DNA of 64,000 nt. Source: Mastacembelus armatus. Lineage: Eukaryota; Chordata; Actinopteri; Synbranchiformes; Mastacembelidae. The stretch spans positions 18,285,665 through 18,349,664 of the forward strand of contig NC_046649.1 in NCBI RefSeq assembly GCF_900324485.2, given 5' to 3'. The stretch's first letter is position 1. Every line of letters starts with the position of its first letter. Positions 25,201-37,700 of the stretch are shown here, piece after piece. Position numbers and translations under genes: made by a program. The notes beneath the pieces are model-generated. The model saw only the letters and a program-made list of their open reading frames with translations. It searched no databases and was not told where the DNA came from.

Positions 25201-25896
25201 GAAATAATTACATATCTGCTGGTTACCAAATGTGAGTCAGGACTGATGACTGCATCAGGAAATATTATGAGGATAAATATGTATATGTGTATATAAAAGC
25301 AACACTGAAGAGAATGTGATAAGCAAGTTTATTTTAATATTGTTTTTATGCAAACACATATGTATATTGTAAAAAAAAAAAAAAACTATATATAAAACGC
25401 ATGAAAAGATGCTTAATCCATCTAGAAATCAAGACATGAGCTTCTCAATTCATATGACACACATTACTAAAAGTCATTTACATTTGGATATCTGGAGACA
25501 TCGTACAAGAATATTCTAAATATTATGCATATTGTCACAATTTATGCTCCATCACCATTTATTTAATTAAGCAGCTTGTTGAATATCAGATGTCTCAAAA
25601 GGCAAGAAAAAGGTCACAAATATAGCCACTTTGCTACTTAAAGCAGTTATGTGTATTATGTGGTGGTCACTCAGCATCAGGAGTCCAAACAAGGTGTTGT
25701 CTTTATTCAACACAAGCTTTTGACCTTTATCTTAGTGCAGAGAGAAAGCAAAAGTAGTGCTCCAGGAATGTCTTGGCCAGCCTCTGTGTCTGCCTTACAG
25801 TAAGACATCATAAAACCACCATAAAAATCAGGTTGTTTGAAGGTACAATTCCCCAGAGGGTGAAAAGACAAATGACACCGATGCAGGCAGTCGCCT
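22284..25896. other. Gene-poor AT-rich stretch
   Basis: 3.6 kb holding the distal 3' UTR of the NIM1 kinase gene at the left and the chemokine 3' UTR at the right (TTTATT at 25702-25707 is AATAAA on the minus strand). CATCCATCCATGG near 24600 may be a scrap of the common fish repeat tail. I see no other gene. Confidence 0.4.
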
Positions 25897-26862
25897 TCAG
25901 CCTCTCCTTGGCAATTGTGAATGGTGCTGTGAAGAATTAAGACATCAATTTGAATATGAGTTTTTAAATTCACGATCAAATCCTCAGGCCCCACCTGCAG
26001 AAATCGCTTTTTTGTAACTGAGCACTAATGTTTAATGTTTAGTTTTAAATGGATCTGTCTATGATTATATTTAATTTAATATTATAGAATAACAGTTTAT
26101 ATCAGAAACAACATGAAAAAACACTAAACATCATAAAGACAGACCCACCTTCCTGGATGGTTTGTTTTTCCTGTTCTTGGCTTTATTGTCAATAGTCTTC
26201 ATCAGGTCAATGACCCAATTCTCTCTGGGGTTTGCACAAAAAACACGCCCCTTCCTCATGATGAAGCTAAAGGAAAATGAATACAAACATAATTATCTTC
26301 AGTGGTAATGACAGAAAACTTAGCTTAAAATAAAAACTACTACGCGCTCAGGAAGACTTTTTAAATTAGTTTTTATTGTATATGCATGAGCACTTACACT
26401 ATAGCAGGGATGTTGCAGGCTCCATCTGTCTCCTGCTGTCTGTACATTACCGCATGTTTTCTAGTGTTCATGTTCAATTCTTTCACATGTTTCAGACAGC
26501 AGTCCTCATAGGATTCTAAAAAGAATCAGAAATCCAGTTAAATAAAGTCAGAAATCCAGTACTATCCAATGCGTCCATGATCATTTCAATGAAAATAACA
26601 TGCACAACATAGGCAAGATAATCAAGATCATCAGTGAAAAAGGATTTTCACAATCTGAAGATAGTGAAAAAAGCAATTTGGACACCACAAGACCACATTT
26701 GCCTACACAGACAATAAACCAGCCTCACTGACCCTCATTTTATCTCTACTGTGTGCTGCATATGTAACCCTACTGGCTATTCTTTTAAAGTTGCTTACCA
26801 TGTGCCAGTGCCAGATAGAGACAAGACAGGCTCAGCAGAAAGAACAGCGTGTTGAACTGCAT
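25897..26862 (-). CDS. CC chemokine, CCL25-like
   Basis: Small secreted chemoattractant acting on leukocyte G-protein-coupled receptors. Exons (minus strand): 26862-26799, 26515-26398, 26266-26149, 25926-25897, giving 109 residues with all phases consistent. Signal peptide MQFNTLFFLLSLSCLYLALA; then the adjacent pair in YEDCCLKH, third Cys in GACNIPAIVFIMRKG, fourth in VFCANPRENWVIDLMKTID; then a basic tail KNRKNKPSRK ending HHSQLPRRG. The EDCC...CNxPA...CxNP pattern is closer to CCL25 than to CCL28, but fish CC chemokines are hard to name. The last exon is uncertain: another acceptor before 25994 would instead give a 96-residue tail. The exon used here has the better pyrimidine tract, and AATAAA follows about 190 bases after its stop. 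Confidence 0.82.
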
Positions 26863-29800
26863 GGTGCAGTCTGTAGTTGCAACTCTGAAAAAGCCAGATG
26901 AGTCAAAGAATTAATATCTGTACCTGCAATCAGCCTTATCACTCCGTGATTACTTTACCACTGCTACTTCCACGCCTTTCCCTATTCACATTTGAAACCT
27001 TGAACCTTGAGCAAATATTTTGCCCTGGCTCTCTGTGCATATGTGTTACCTGTCTGTGTCAACTAAATCGTTGAACTCCAAAACTCGTTTTAATGCCATG
27101 ATTCTCTAAAGATGCTATAAAGAAATGCTATAAAACTGAATTTAGAACTGCTATAAAGTACCTACTAAATGAAAACAATCATGGTTCAAAAACAGTTGTG
27201 TTTAATGGTTTAATTTAAAAAGTTTTCTTCTGTTTAGTTTTTCTTAGTCTTTTTGTTTTGAAACCTTTTTTATTGCATTTCTCTGATTTAAGAAATGTCT
27301 TATATCTCTATTAAATCTTTGTCCTATACTTTAGATCAGTTAAAATCTTAATTATAATCAATCTGGCCAGTGACTGTGGATGAAACTTAACCTTCTAGCT
27401 ACATGTGGCTACATTTAGATCATGGTGATGTAAACGTGCTAAACATAGAGTGTACTACCTGTGTATTAGGATTGCATGTTACTCACCTGCAATGCTCCTG
27501 ATGTGGTTTGTAGCTCGCTTCTTGTGTCTATCAACCTGTAGAGGCAAGGTGCTCTTATACAGCACTCAGGGGCATTTTGCCAGGGATCATATTTCCATAA
27601 ATGAACTAACCTTTGCACCTCAGATCATCTTTCTTTCTTTTTTCGTTTTTTATTTCAACCAAAATAGAAGTGGGATTTTAGGCTTTACCTTAAGTTTTCA
27701 TGATAGACAAAGACAGATGATAGATGAGACTTTTGTGTGGCATGTAACCTGGTGATAGAAGCTTGGTTAGTGAGGAAATCCACAGTTGAGTGTAATCTCC
27801 TCAATTAGCAACAAGACGAGAATTCTTAAGGAATAAATAGTATGCATATGAACGGAGGTGCAAGGATGCTGCTTCTTATATGTCTTTGTCAGTTAACGTT
27901 CAGATTTAGAAATAGGAAATATTTTTTTAACATAACATTAACTCCCATGCTGCCTGAGGTAGTAACTGGATATTCTTGAAGGTTTTAATATCCCCTTACT
28001 CTGACAGGTACATATTGAGAAATACCTGGTCTTTCATAACTACTGATGAATTCTTACACAATGTGTTCTCACATCTTGCACTTGGAAACGTAATAAAGTT
28101 AAATATTTTTGTTTTGTGAGCCATTTCATCTCATTAAATATGCTTTTATGTAATAAAGCAGGTACTACACAACCAATGCACTGTAACACATTCACAAATA
28201 ATGCAAAGTTCTTTCATTTGATAATATGAAGCATGTTTGTGGTGCACAAACAGAAATAACACCTACCACAAATTCGCAGCTGTTTGTTTTTAAACACAGT
28301 ACAAATCAACAATATTGCCCAATATCCTTTGTATTATTTATGTTGTTCACAGCTCCTGTTCATCCTTTTAAGCATAACATGAACACTGCATGTCACCCAC
28401 TGAACACTTTTTGTTGAACAGAATAAAGGTGAAGGTGTTGCTCATTTACTTTTATTTGTGGATGGAAGTTCTCAGCAAAGTTTTATCAGTCCATAAAGGC
28501 TGTAATCTCAGGATCAATATAGTTCACATGGCAAGACAACTGAAAATCTAAGAAGTGTGTTTTGACCCTTGGAGTTGATGGGAGAGAAGAAATAACATGT
28601 TCATAAGTCATTAGTCATATCTTTCCACAATGCTAATTATATATGATTACTGATTACTTTTTAATGCAGTGTATGTGTAATGCCTGTTAATTCATGGCAT
28701 GAACGTTTATATTCCCTTGTGAAACTGACTGCTGTATGTTTTTGCTGTATTCTTCATTAATTCAATCACAAAAGGTTGTTGAATTTCTCTGTTATGCTTG
28801 TCAGCATACTAAGAAGAACTTGACTTTGATGTATGATGCTACATTTATAGACAATCAGATATGAAGCATCCTCCCTTTAGCCATATTGTGTCCTGACAGG
28901 TGAGACACTTTGCATTAAAAACACTTGTCAGCAATACCATATCGCATATCCACTTTTTTCCCGTTTGTTTAGGGTGTTTTTTTCACAGGGATTTTTTTGA
29001 ACGCTTTGTGACAGATATTAATGAGCCCTGAGTGCTTGAGTGGACATCTGATAGCACTGTTCACTGTTTACACTCTCACCAGTACTCACATCCACTAAAA
29101 GCCCAACGAGGCATTTCATGCGTCTGCCCTTTTTATTTCATTTGCCAGCAGTGTGTTGGTGCTCACTTCAGTTTTTTTCATGTGCTACTACTCCTGAGCA
29201 ACAACTGTTTCTTCTGATTTGCACCCAGGTTCTAAAGTGGTTCATACATGTTCATTTGATTTATTCACAAATTGCCTCAGTGTTTTTCTGCGATTCTGAT
29301 CTTGCTGCGAATGTTCCCTGCAAGCTGCATGTATTCGATCACAGTACAACATAAAAGAGATCAGGATGTTGGCTGGCAAAACTACCTGTAACTTCAACAA
29401 GAAAATAAATATTAAGTTGGCTGGGATTACCTCTGTTCCTGGTTTTGCATGGTAAAAAAAAGTCTCAAGGATTAATGGCATTGAGTATTTGTCAGAAGAT
29501 GATGGTCCACTGCCAAGGGTACTTGGACTCAGTCTGGGTGATGATACACTGTACTGTCTTCAGCATTCCTTTCAGACATGATTTGTCATTTTCTCCCTTG
29601 ACTGTTGCTGCCGTTTTACATGCATATGAAAGAAGACATCTCCAATAAGTCATTGATCGGTGTGTTATAAACATTGCTTTGGCAAATAATACAAAAAACC
29701 TGAAGTAGAAATGAAGGAAGACTTGTCTCAAATGCTCTAGACTGAGCTGTTGCAACCATCCATTTGTAAGCTGCATCTATCTGTAAAATTAAAATGAATT

Positions 29801-32800
29801 AACAACAATTAAAATAAAAATTAGGAAAGTAGAATACTTTTCACAACCCAGCCATTACATATCACCAGTAAAACTACATAAAAAAATGCCTGACAAAGGC
29901 AGCAACAGAAAAAGCAGTTGTTTATGTTGGGACATTAGACCCTGGGTGATCGACCTAAAGAATAATCCAATGCCTACTAGTCTATGGAGAAAAAGCCAGT
30001 TTGAATTGATAGGAATTGGATAGCAATGTAGGCTTGTTGACAAATGATCATCATTGTTTTGGTTGGAATTTTTTATGACATCCACTATGCAGCATAAGGT
30101 CACCACTGACGATGTGCTGTTTTCCCAGAAGTTAAAACCTAATTGAACTAGACTACTCAGTATTCAGTATTTTCCCAAAGTATTTGTGGTCTGCGTAGAA
30201 TGTGTAATTTCTTCCATCGGGTAACAAAACCTGTCACAATTGACATGCAATAAGCACACAGCCCAACATTTGTTGTGTTAACACTAGACAAATAACATTA
30301 TGTTCCACTGAAGAATGTTGTGTGCCTTCTATGCTGCCAAGTGAAAAGAAAGCTTTTTCATCCCAGGTCTGCAATTCATTTTTGCCATTTTTTCCCCCCT
30401 TAACCTAAACCATAATCTTTCCCTAACACTGAATGTCTTTGCCATGTACAGCTATTGTAGAGAGAGGTAATTAGTAAAATCTTGACACTAGCTTTTAACA
30501 TAATATGGGGTTTTGAACAAGCTTCCAATATTATGATTTTTTTCTGGCATGAGGGCTGAGACACATTAAAAGCTATGTCAAAATGTAGTTATTTGGCACT
30601 GACATGTCGCGTGTACTGCAAGTCTCCCAGGCCCCCCTTAAATTAGTATTGCAGAGCTTTGTTCATCAGGATCAATCACAGGCCATTGGTATGCAAATCT
30701 TCAAGCTTCTCTGAGCTGATAAACTAAACGTTTGGGAGTGTAGTTTTCAAACTAGCATTTTTATTTTAGTCTGATTTATTTAGGATTCAGCGGTATGCAG
30801 CCCTACCCAGAAGCCATGTTCCTTAGACGACACTGCTCAGAAGATAAGATCAAATATATTACCACTCATATGTTACCACTCAACAAATAAGATGGTTTGG
30901 GGGCTTTTTGTGAAAGAATGCTCACATCATAATTACTCTTGCATTTTTTCCAGTTTTATGTTTAGGTGTTCGTTACAATCATCTGGGGAAAAGAAGACAT
31001 TTGTTATGTAACAGGGCTTGTCTGAGGAGGTCTTACTTTACTTCAAAGGAGCACATATTGTTGGACATGCATTATACAGGAGGTCATAGTCATCTCTGAT
31101 TGATTTTGAAATGAGGCAGCCTCTTCAACTATTTAAAAGTGGTTTTAGGCCTTTTATGCTTTAATGGAAACACAGACATTTCTTTCAGGCACAAGAAAAA
31201 TGTACAGCATTTGGAGCATAGAGTATAAATAGAGTTTACTGAGAGGTAGGTCCCCTGACTTGCAACCCATACAAGGATGTTGACTCACCAATTTACCCTG
31301 GAAACCTATAGTGCTGGAAAAGAAAAAAAAATGAAACTGTTATGGTTCGAAGTACAAGCCAAACTCCTCTGACAGATGAGGGCCTCTGTGGCAAGCAGCA
31401 TAAACACAGGCAGTGGCTTGTTTGACTTGTGCCTGAAGGGAAATTTGAAGTAAGATCCTTTTTGAAAACTTTTGGTTGACATTGTGCAATACAAACTCTT
31501 ATGAAACGTGGTCTAGTCAATGTTCTCTAGCCATAATTGAACAAACAAGACAAACAACTGATTTATGTTTATGTCTGCGCTGTATTTGCTCAGTGATTCC
31601 TGTCTTTTTTCTCTTTTTTCCTGTGTATTTGGTCACTTTCTAATGAAAACAGTTCACACATGTTTGTGTAAGCGCTGCTGTTTTGACTGTTATTCTGCAG
31701 CAGAGAAACTTTATGGGAAAATGTGTATGAGTGACAGAGAGAGCATGACAGAATAAGTTTCCTCATTCAGCATGGAGCTATGATTGTAGATATTGTTTTT
31801 ATTCCATTATCACAAGATTATAAAATGTCTGGAAGGCAATGTCATATTATAATTACAACAGATGAATTGTCTTCTTGGATCCAGAAACATGCTGTTCTCT
31901 TGATGACTAGCAGAGTTTTACAAATGTTATGAGGAATGAAACAGTTTCAAGATGACTTAAATTGAGAAAATGTCAGTATGTCTCAATTTACAAATGGGAT
32001 GTGACAATCGTAGCTTTAAACATATTCCCAGGTTAAATGACCATACTGTTGACATGCAAAATCCTTCCAAATCATTTTTATATTGTAGGAAAGATATAAA
32101 GTAAGAGTCTCATGTCTCATGATTCTATGAACTCTCAGTTCCCTCGGTTTGATACAAATCCTTTTAAAATCCTGTGATTGAACAGTACTATGCAAAAACC
32201 TTTGCATTGTAGTTTGAAAACTTCCTATCAGTGTGTACATGCTTTCACTTTGGTGTTGGAAAGAAACTATACTGAATCCTGTGAGCCTACAGTACATGAC
32301 AACATTTGTCTATAAAGGAAGCATAATTCCGGCTTTATATGCTAGTTGGCCCTCTGGTGGCTGAGGAAGTAAACTGCATCGCCTGTATACTGAAAATCAA
32401 AGCAGCTGATAAGACAAAGCTGTAAACGCATCCATATGAAAACAGACTGAATTTAAACAAATGTCATCTAATAATATCTGGACAAGACAGCTAGAAAAGG
32501 TCAACTGTTAGGTCCATATTTGCTTTCGTAGAGACAGTTCCCAAATCTCAAAGCAAGTGGCGCCCCTGCAAAGCATCTTGTCTGTTTACAATTCAATAAG
32601 CGCTGATGTTTTCGCGTTTGATTCACAGCATAGTGAATATGGCCTCCATAAAAGGTATCAAGGCACCAATAAAAGAGAAATAGGGGACGGCAAGCTGGTG
32701 TAAACCATCCTGGTTTCAAAACATTCAAAAAAGACTTTGCAAGTGTTTTATGAGGTAGGAAACTCATTCAACATGTGTGGCAGACCTCAAGAATACACAC

Positions 32801-33830
32801 AAAGTCTTTTGGACAGACTGTAAATAACTAAACAGGCTATCTTTAAATGACTCTGGTAATTGAGGATAATTACAGTATTTCTCATCGTTAACATTAATGT
32901 AGACCAAAGCACAAGTTTTTGATTTTGTTTACTTTATATCTATCATTTTCCATGATGTATGAAAATAAACATGTAGATATATAAATCACGCTCAACATCG
33001 TGTCTGTACTTAATGTTGTCACATAGACTGTTCTTGTCAAAAGAAGGCCGAGCTGTCTGGTAGACTGAAACCCCTTAACTTTGCCACTGTGAAGCAACAC
33101 TACTCCACCATGTCTAAACGTAAACATGATTGTTAAATGAAGGACACAATCAGAATGCATGAAATGTGACCTCTGCCTTGTTTATTTACCTTTACACTGT
33201 TGGCTGCCATAAATACCTTCACTGCCACCTATATAGTAGCATTTCTAAGAAAGGAGGTGGAGCTGCTGCTGAAACTAGAAAGATAAATATACAAAAAGTC
33301 CTAGTGTGTCGAGAAAAAGTTAACTGTAAATGAGAGAGTAGAATAGCCCTAAGTGCTGGCAGGAACTTCTCTGGGATATGATATTGTTGAGCTGTGGGCA
33401 TCTTTTATATTAATATGATTGCTTTTGCTTTTTGTGCCATGAGCAGACCGACAGATATGTGGCATGTCTGCCTGGCACTTTGTGTCAGTCCTCAAGGCCT
33501 CGGGGACCTTGTAATAGACGATGATGACAATGATCAGGGCACCTGAGAGATACAGTATCTCCATTTGCTCTACCAGCTGAGGAAGGCTATGGGACGTGAC
33601 TGAAAGCTAAAGAAAAAAACTATTACAAGGACTTTGAGCTTGTGTTTTTATTTATTTTGTGAAACTATTCAATGTGTGTCCTCTGGTGAGTTTAATGCAA
33701 CCACATCACAGTTTGTTGTCCTGTTGACTTGTGTTCCTACATTTCTATAGGGCTGGATCTAGGACCAAACAGTAAACTGATATTTGTGGCTGATCGAAAA
33801 TGCTTAATTACAAACATACAGTGACAATCA
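26863..33830. other. 7-kb gene desert between chemokine and ranbp3
   Basis: AT-rich sequence with no recognised gene, RNA gene or full repeat. Reading frames are short, show no family resemblance and look random. One weak small-ORF candidate (33349-33564, minus) is reported in the findings. Conserved regulatory elements may exist but cannot be recognised without comparison. Confidence 0.4.
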
Positions 33831-34700
33831 CCGACGGTGCTTTTGTAAACGGTGTCAGTGAAAACAGCCTCCACTTGTGTTATCTGCGCGGTGGGTTGTG
33901 GGTGTGTGAGCGTCGAAGTAAAATGGCGGACTTGGCAAACGAAGGTGAGTAAGTGGCAGTATGAGAAAAATAACACAGCTTGTTGCGGTGCTCCGAGCGG
34001 TGTCTGTGTATCACCTGCATGTTGGATAATTGAAGCGAAGCCACTTGGCCGCGTGTTAACTGTGACTTTAGGGGAATCAGAGCTTCGTGGCGTGTGTAAC
34101 AGCACAACGTTAGCATACTGGCTAACAATGCTAACGGCCGGGCTGTGGCTAATACCAGCAATGCCTCGGAACGCCCTCGGCTTGCTACTTGCTACTAGCT
34201 GGCTCCCCTCCTAGTGCTAGCACACGGCTATTTTTAGTCTGTTTTTGCTATTTGCGGTGAGCTGTGGTAAACGGTTTAATGTGGGTATAAACGCAAGGTT
34301 GCTAACGTTAGGCCAACCATGAGAAGCTCTTAGCATTACATTGCGGGATTGCTTGACGTTCATTTGGGCGCGTAGGAAGAAACATCAGAAGAGAGACAGT
34401 GCTTTCCTGTCATCGCTGCTTTTTTTGCATTATTTGTTGTATTCCGGCCAGGTTGATGATAAATCCTAACTGTGGAAGCCGTCACTGTGAGTCCTGGTGT
34501 CCTTCTCTCTTGGACAAGATGACTCATGCGGGCTATAAGGCATTAGCAGGCTAACTAGCCACAGTAAGCTAGCCATTCGGCTTTAGGGAACAACCGGTGG
34601 CGCCGACTATTTGCTGGAGCCGTCGGGGAGTGTGGCTAAATGCTAGCTGGTTAATATAAGCCGGGAACAGCTCGCAAGCAGCCGCTTGAATTTTTGAGGT
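33830..34700. promoter_or_regulatory. CpG-rich promoter region of ranbp3
   Basis: CpG density rises sharply against the AT-rich surroundings, for example GCGCGGTGGGTTG, GTCGAAG, CTCCGAGCGG, TGGCCGCGTG, AACGCCCTCGG and GGTGGCGCCGAC. It covers ranbp3 exon 1 and the start of intron 1, with no TATA box, as expected of a housekeeping promoter. It is also rich in GCTA/TAGC words. Confidence 0.65.
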
Positions 34701-37700
34701 GAATATCAATGTGCATGCTGGGATTCTTAGTTCATAGTGAAAATAACTGACTACAAACTGCAAAGATGCACAAGGGTCGATGTTGAATATAGGTCATGCA
34801 GAATTTTAATTTCTGCTTGACGGTTGCATTAGACACGGCGAAACACGGTCAAGTAAACAATCATGGCTCTTTGACTGCTACTGTTTGTATTATTGTCCCG
34901 GTAAAACTGGTAACGACAGTGATGCTACACCTGCTCAGTGTAATAGGCCCAGCCCAGACAGAGAAAACCTTTGTCTGCCCATGTTATTGGATTACACATC
35001 TTACAGAGGTTACACTGTGAAGGTAGACGCATTAAGTGGCCTGAGGTGACGACATATTATCGCTGGGCAATTGCTGGTTTTGGTTGTGACAAGGTTGAAT
35101 GGTAGTTGAATAAATAACCCCCACCTTTTTAATATAACAAGCTTAACTTTGGTTTGTGCTTTGCCATGCCGAGTGACTGAAAGTTTTAGGGTCTTTTGAT
35201 TTATAGGTGTTTACATCAATGTATTTTTCGTTTGATTGATTGATTTCCTGGTGCTCCTAAAAGGGTTTGTATTCTTTATTTTTGATTTAGTTTCTTTTGA
35301 CTGGCTCACATTAACGGAAGGTTGAAATTATTCGACATTAAAGAAATGAATTTTCTCAAGTCACTTTGCTGAGCTTGTTTTCACACTTACATCTCTTAGT
35401 TATTTTTAACCCAGCTGTTTTAGCACACCATAATGTAAGCTTTAACAGAGATATCTTATAAAGGCACTGTTTGTAAACCACAATTTTTATCTATCATCCA
35501 CTCTTCCAAGTAAAATACATCTTAGTGCACCTCCCTTTATTTTGCATGACTTTTTGCTGCATTAAGATGATGCCTGTGGTATACCTCATTGGGCATTGTA
35601 ATGTGGCATTTGACTAAGTGCTTGATTGCTTATTACTATAGATAGGCATAACCTACTGGTTTTATCAACACTCGTACCACTGCTTTAAAGGAGAACATCA
35701 AGGTCACAGTATGGGTATGCCATAGCTTGGGTGTTTTGTTTTTAGCTGTAAAGCATGAAGATGACATTACTGTACATCTGAAGTTAGTACTTGGATGACT
35801 AGCCTACATCTTCTCTTAACAGACAAGCCTGCCATAGCGCCTCCTGTGTTTGTTTTCCAAAAAGATAAAGCACAGAAGGTAAGTTTCTCTATGTTCAAGT
35901 TTTTTTGTTTTTTTCTGATGCTGATGCAGGTTTTTTTTTTAGACTTTATGCTCAAGTAAGGAATTCATTTTTAAAAAGCGCATATTGTAAAGAAACAGTC
36001 ATCAAGCTCAAGGCTGAAAAGTTTAAATATATTAATCTCATGTGAAGCAGAACCTGTTTAAATTGATATCACTTTTATCTACAATTGCACCTCTAAACTG
36101 AAAACAATCCAGGTCAAGCAAGATGCAACCTAGTGTTTTTTTTTTGTGTGTGTGTGTGTGACTGTGTCCTTTTGTAAGGATTTCAGTGAGTGATGGCGCT
36201 CTTTTGGGATAAATGAAAACTAAGACTTTGTGTATTCTTTCAGAGATCTGCAGAGGGCTCAAGTGCAGAGGATGGAGAAGGTAAATGTAATGTCTGAAGT
36301 GGTCAATTCTATTCCTAATGCATTCTTTCAAAAACAATTTTTTTTCTTATTTAATATTTATATTTTTTTGCCACTTTCAGATTCAGATAAAGACGAGGCA
36401 AGCTATTGCCCCCCTGTTAAAAGGGAAAGGACCTCATCATTCCCACCCCCACATTCTGGTAAGGGCATGTGTTGACAAAGCAAAGCATTTGTTTTTCTTG
36501 GTTCTTGCTTGTGGTGTACACATTGATTTGTATGCTGAGTGCAATGCCTGTCTGGTACTTTGCAGTTCCCAAGAACAATGTATTCATGCCCTCAAGTTTC
36601 TGCCAGTCTCCAACAGGGAACTCTGACTCTGAGCCAGGTGAGGCATCTACACCACTATTAGTTTTTCCTCACACTCTAAAGGCCCAAGAATAAAGACCTT
36701 AACTTCAAAAGTTAAATATTCAGTTGTTTATAAGTTAAAGGCAATAAACAAACCATAACTAACTCAGCTGTAGTTAACTTGCATCTGGCAAAGTTACTCC
36801 TACCCTAGCCCTTAAAGTATCTGCTGTAGAGGTCTGATGTTATTCATGGGTAGATGCAAATGTGCAATTACATTACAGGAATGATTGAAATTTTTCAGGA
36901 TTATTGTGATTGAATTGATTGGATGTTTACTGAACATGCATACAATTGTAAAAATTTAAATACATAAAATATATAACCACTCACATCTTCTGATACCTAC
37001 TGTAATAACCTACTGAGAAACCTACTGTAATAATGAGTGCATTCTCACTCAAGTTGGACATCTTTGTATTAGTTCAGGCTGGTTTGTTTAATTTTGCCTG
37101 TAGTTGAGGTTCATCCTCCTGGCTGTCTGGCCAAATTAGTAATCTGTCCGTTTGTGTCATCGGTTGCACATAGAACCAATAATTCCTAAGATTTCATCTG
37201 GATGATAAGGTCATTTTCAGTATTGAATGAAACAGAATTTGTTAAAGAGTAGCTTCTCAAAATCCCCAGTATTTCAGAGAAAACCTCTTCATTGTGGGAA
37301 CATTAAGACCTTGTACCCTTAACTGTGACCACTCCTGTACATAATGTAGTTCTGTTCTGGATTATGGGTGTTTTAACTGCCAAGTGCAGCTGGGAAACAG
37401 TCAAATTTATAATGGCAGCAGTTAATTATGTGCTTGATATTGGTGAAGACTGATGAATATGTGAAGTTTTATAAGATACGATGTGTCATGTGCTGGTTAG
37501 CTCCAGGAATGGATTGCTAGGAATTTATTAGCAGTTATACTTTGTGCTGCTGGGCTACTGTGCATGTTAGTGTTTATTTTCTACTTAAATTGTTCTGAGG
37601 TTAGTTATTTTGAAGTTTGTTGAAAAATCTATTTGCATTTTTCTTTTTGAAAAGGAAAATACATTGAGTATAGGGCTCATATTTGTTTTACACGATGAGC

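Noticed and set aside
27450-27755. 101-codon plus-strand ORF left of the desert
   Set aside because: Composition is random-looking, with no splice-supported neighbours or family motif.
29032-29776. Cluster of short ORFs on both strands
   Set aside because: Multiple overlapping short frames in AT-rich DNA are expected by chance; none has domain features.
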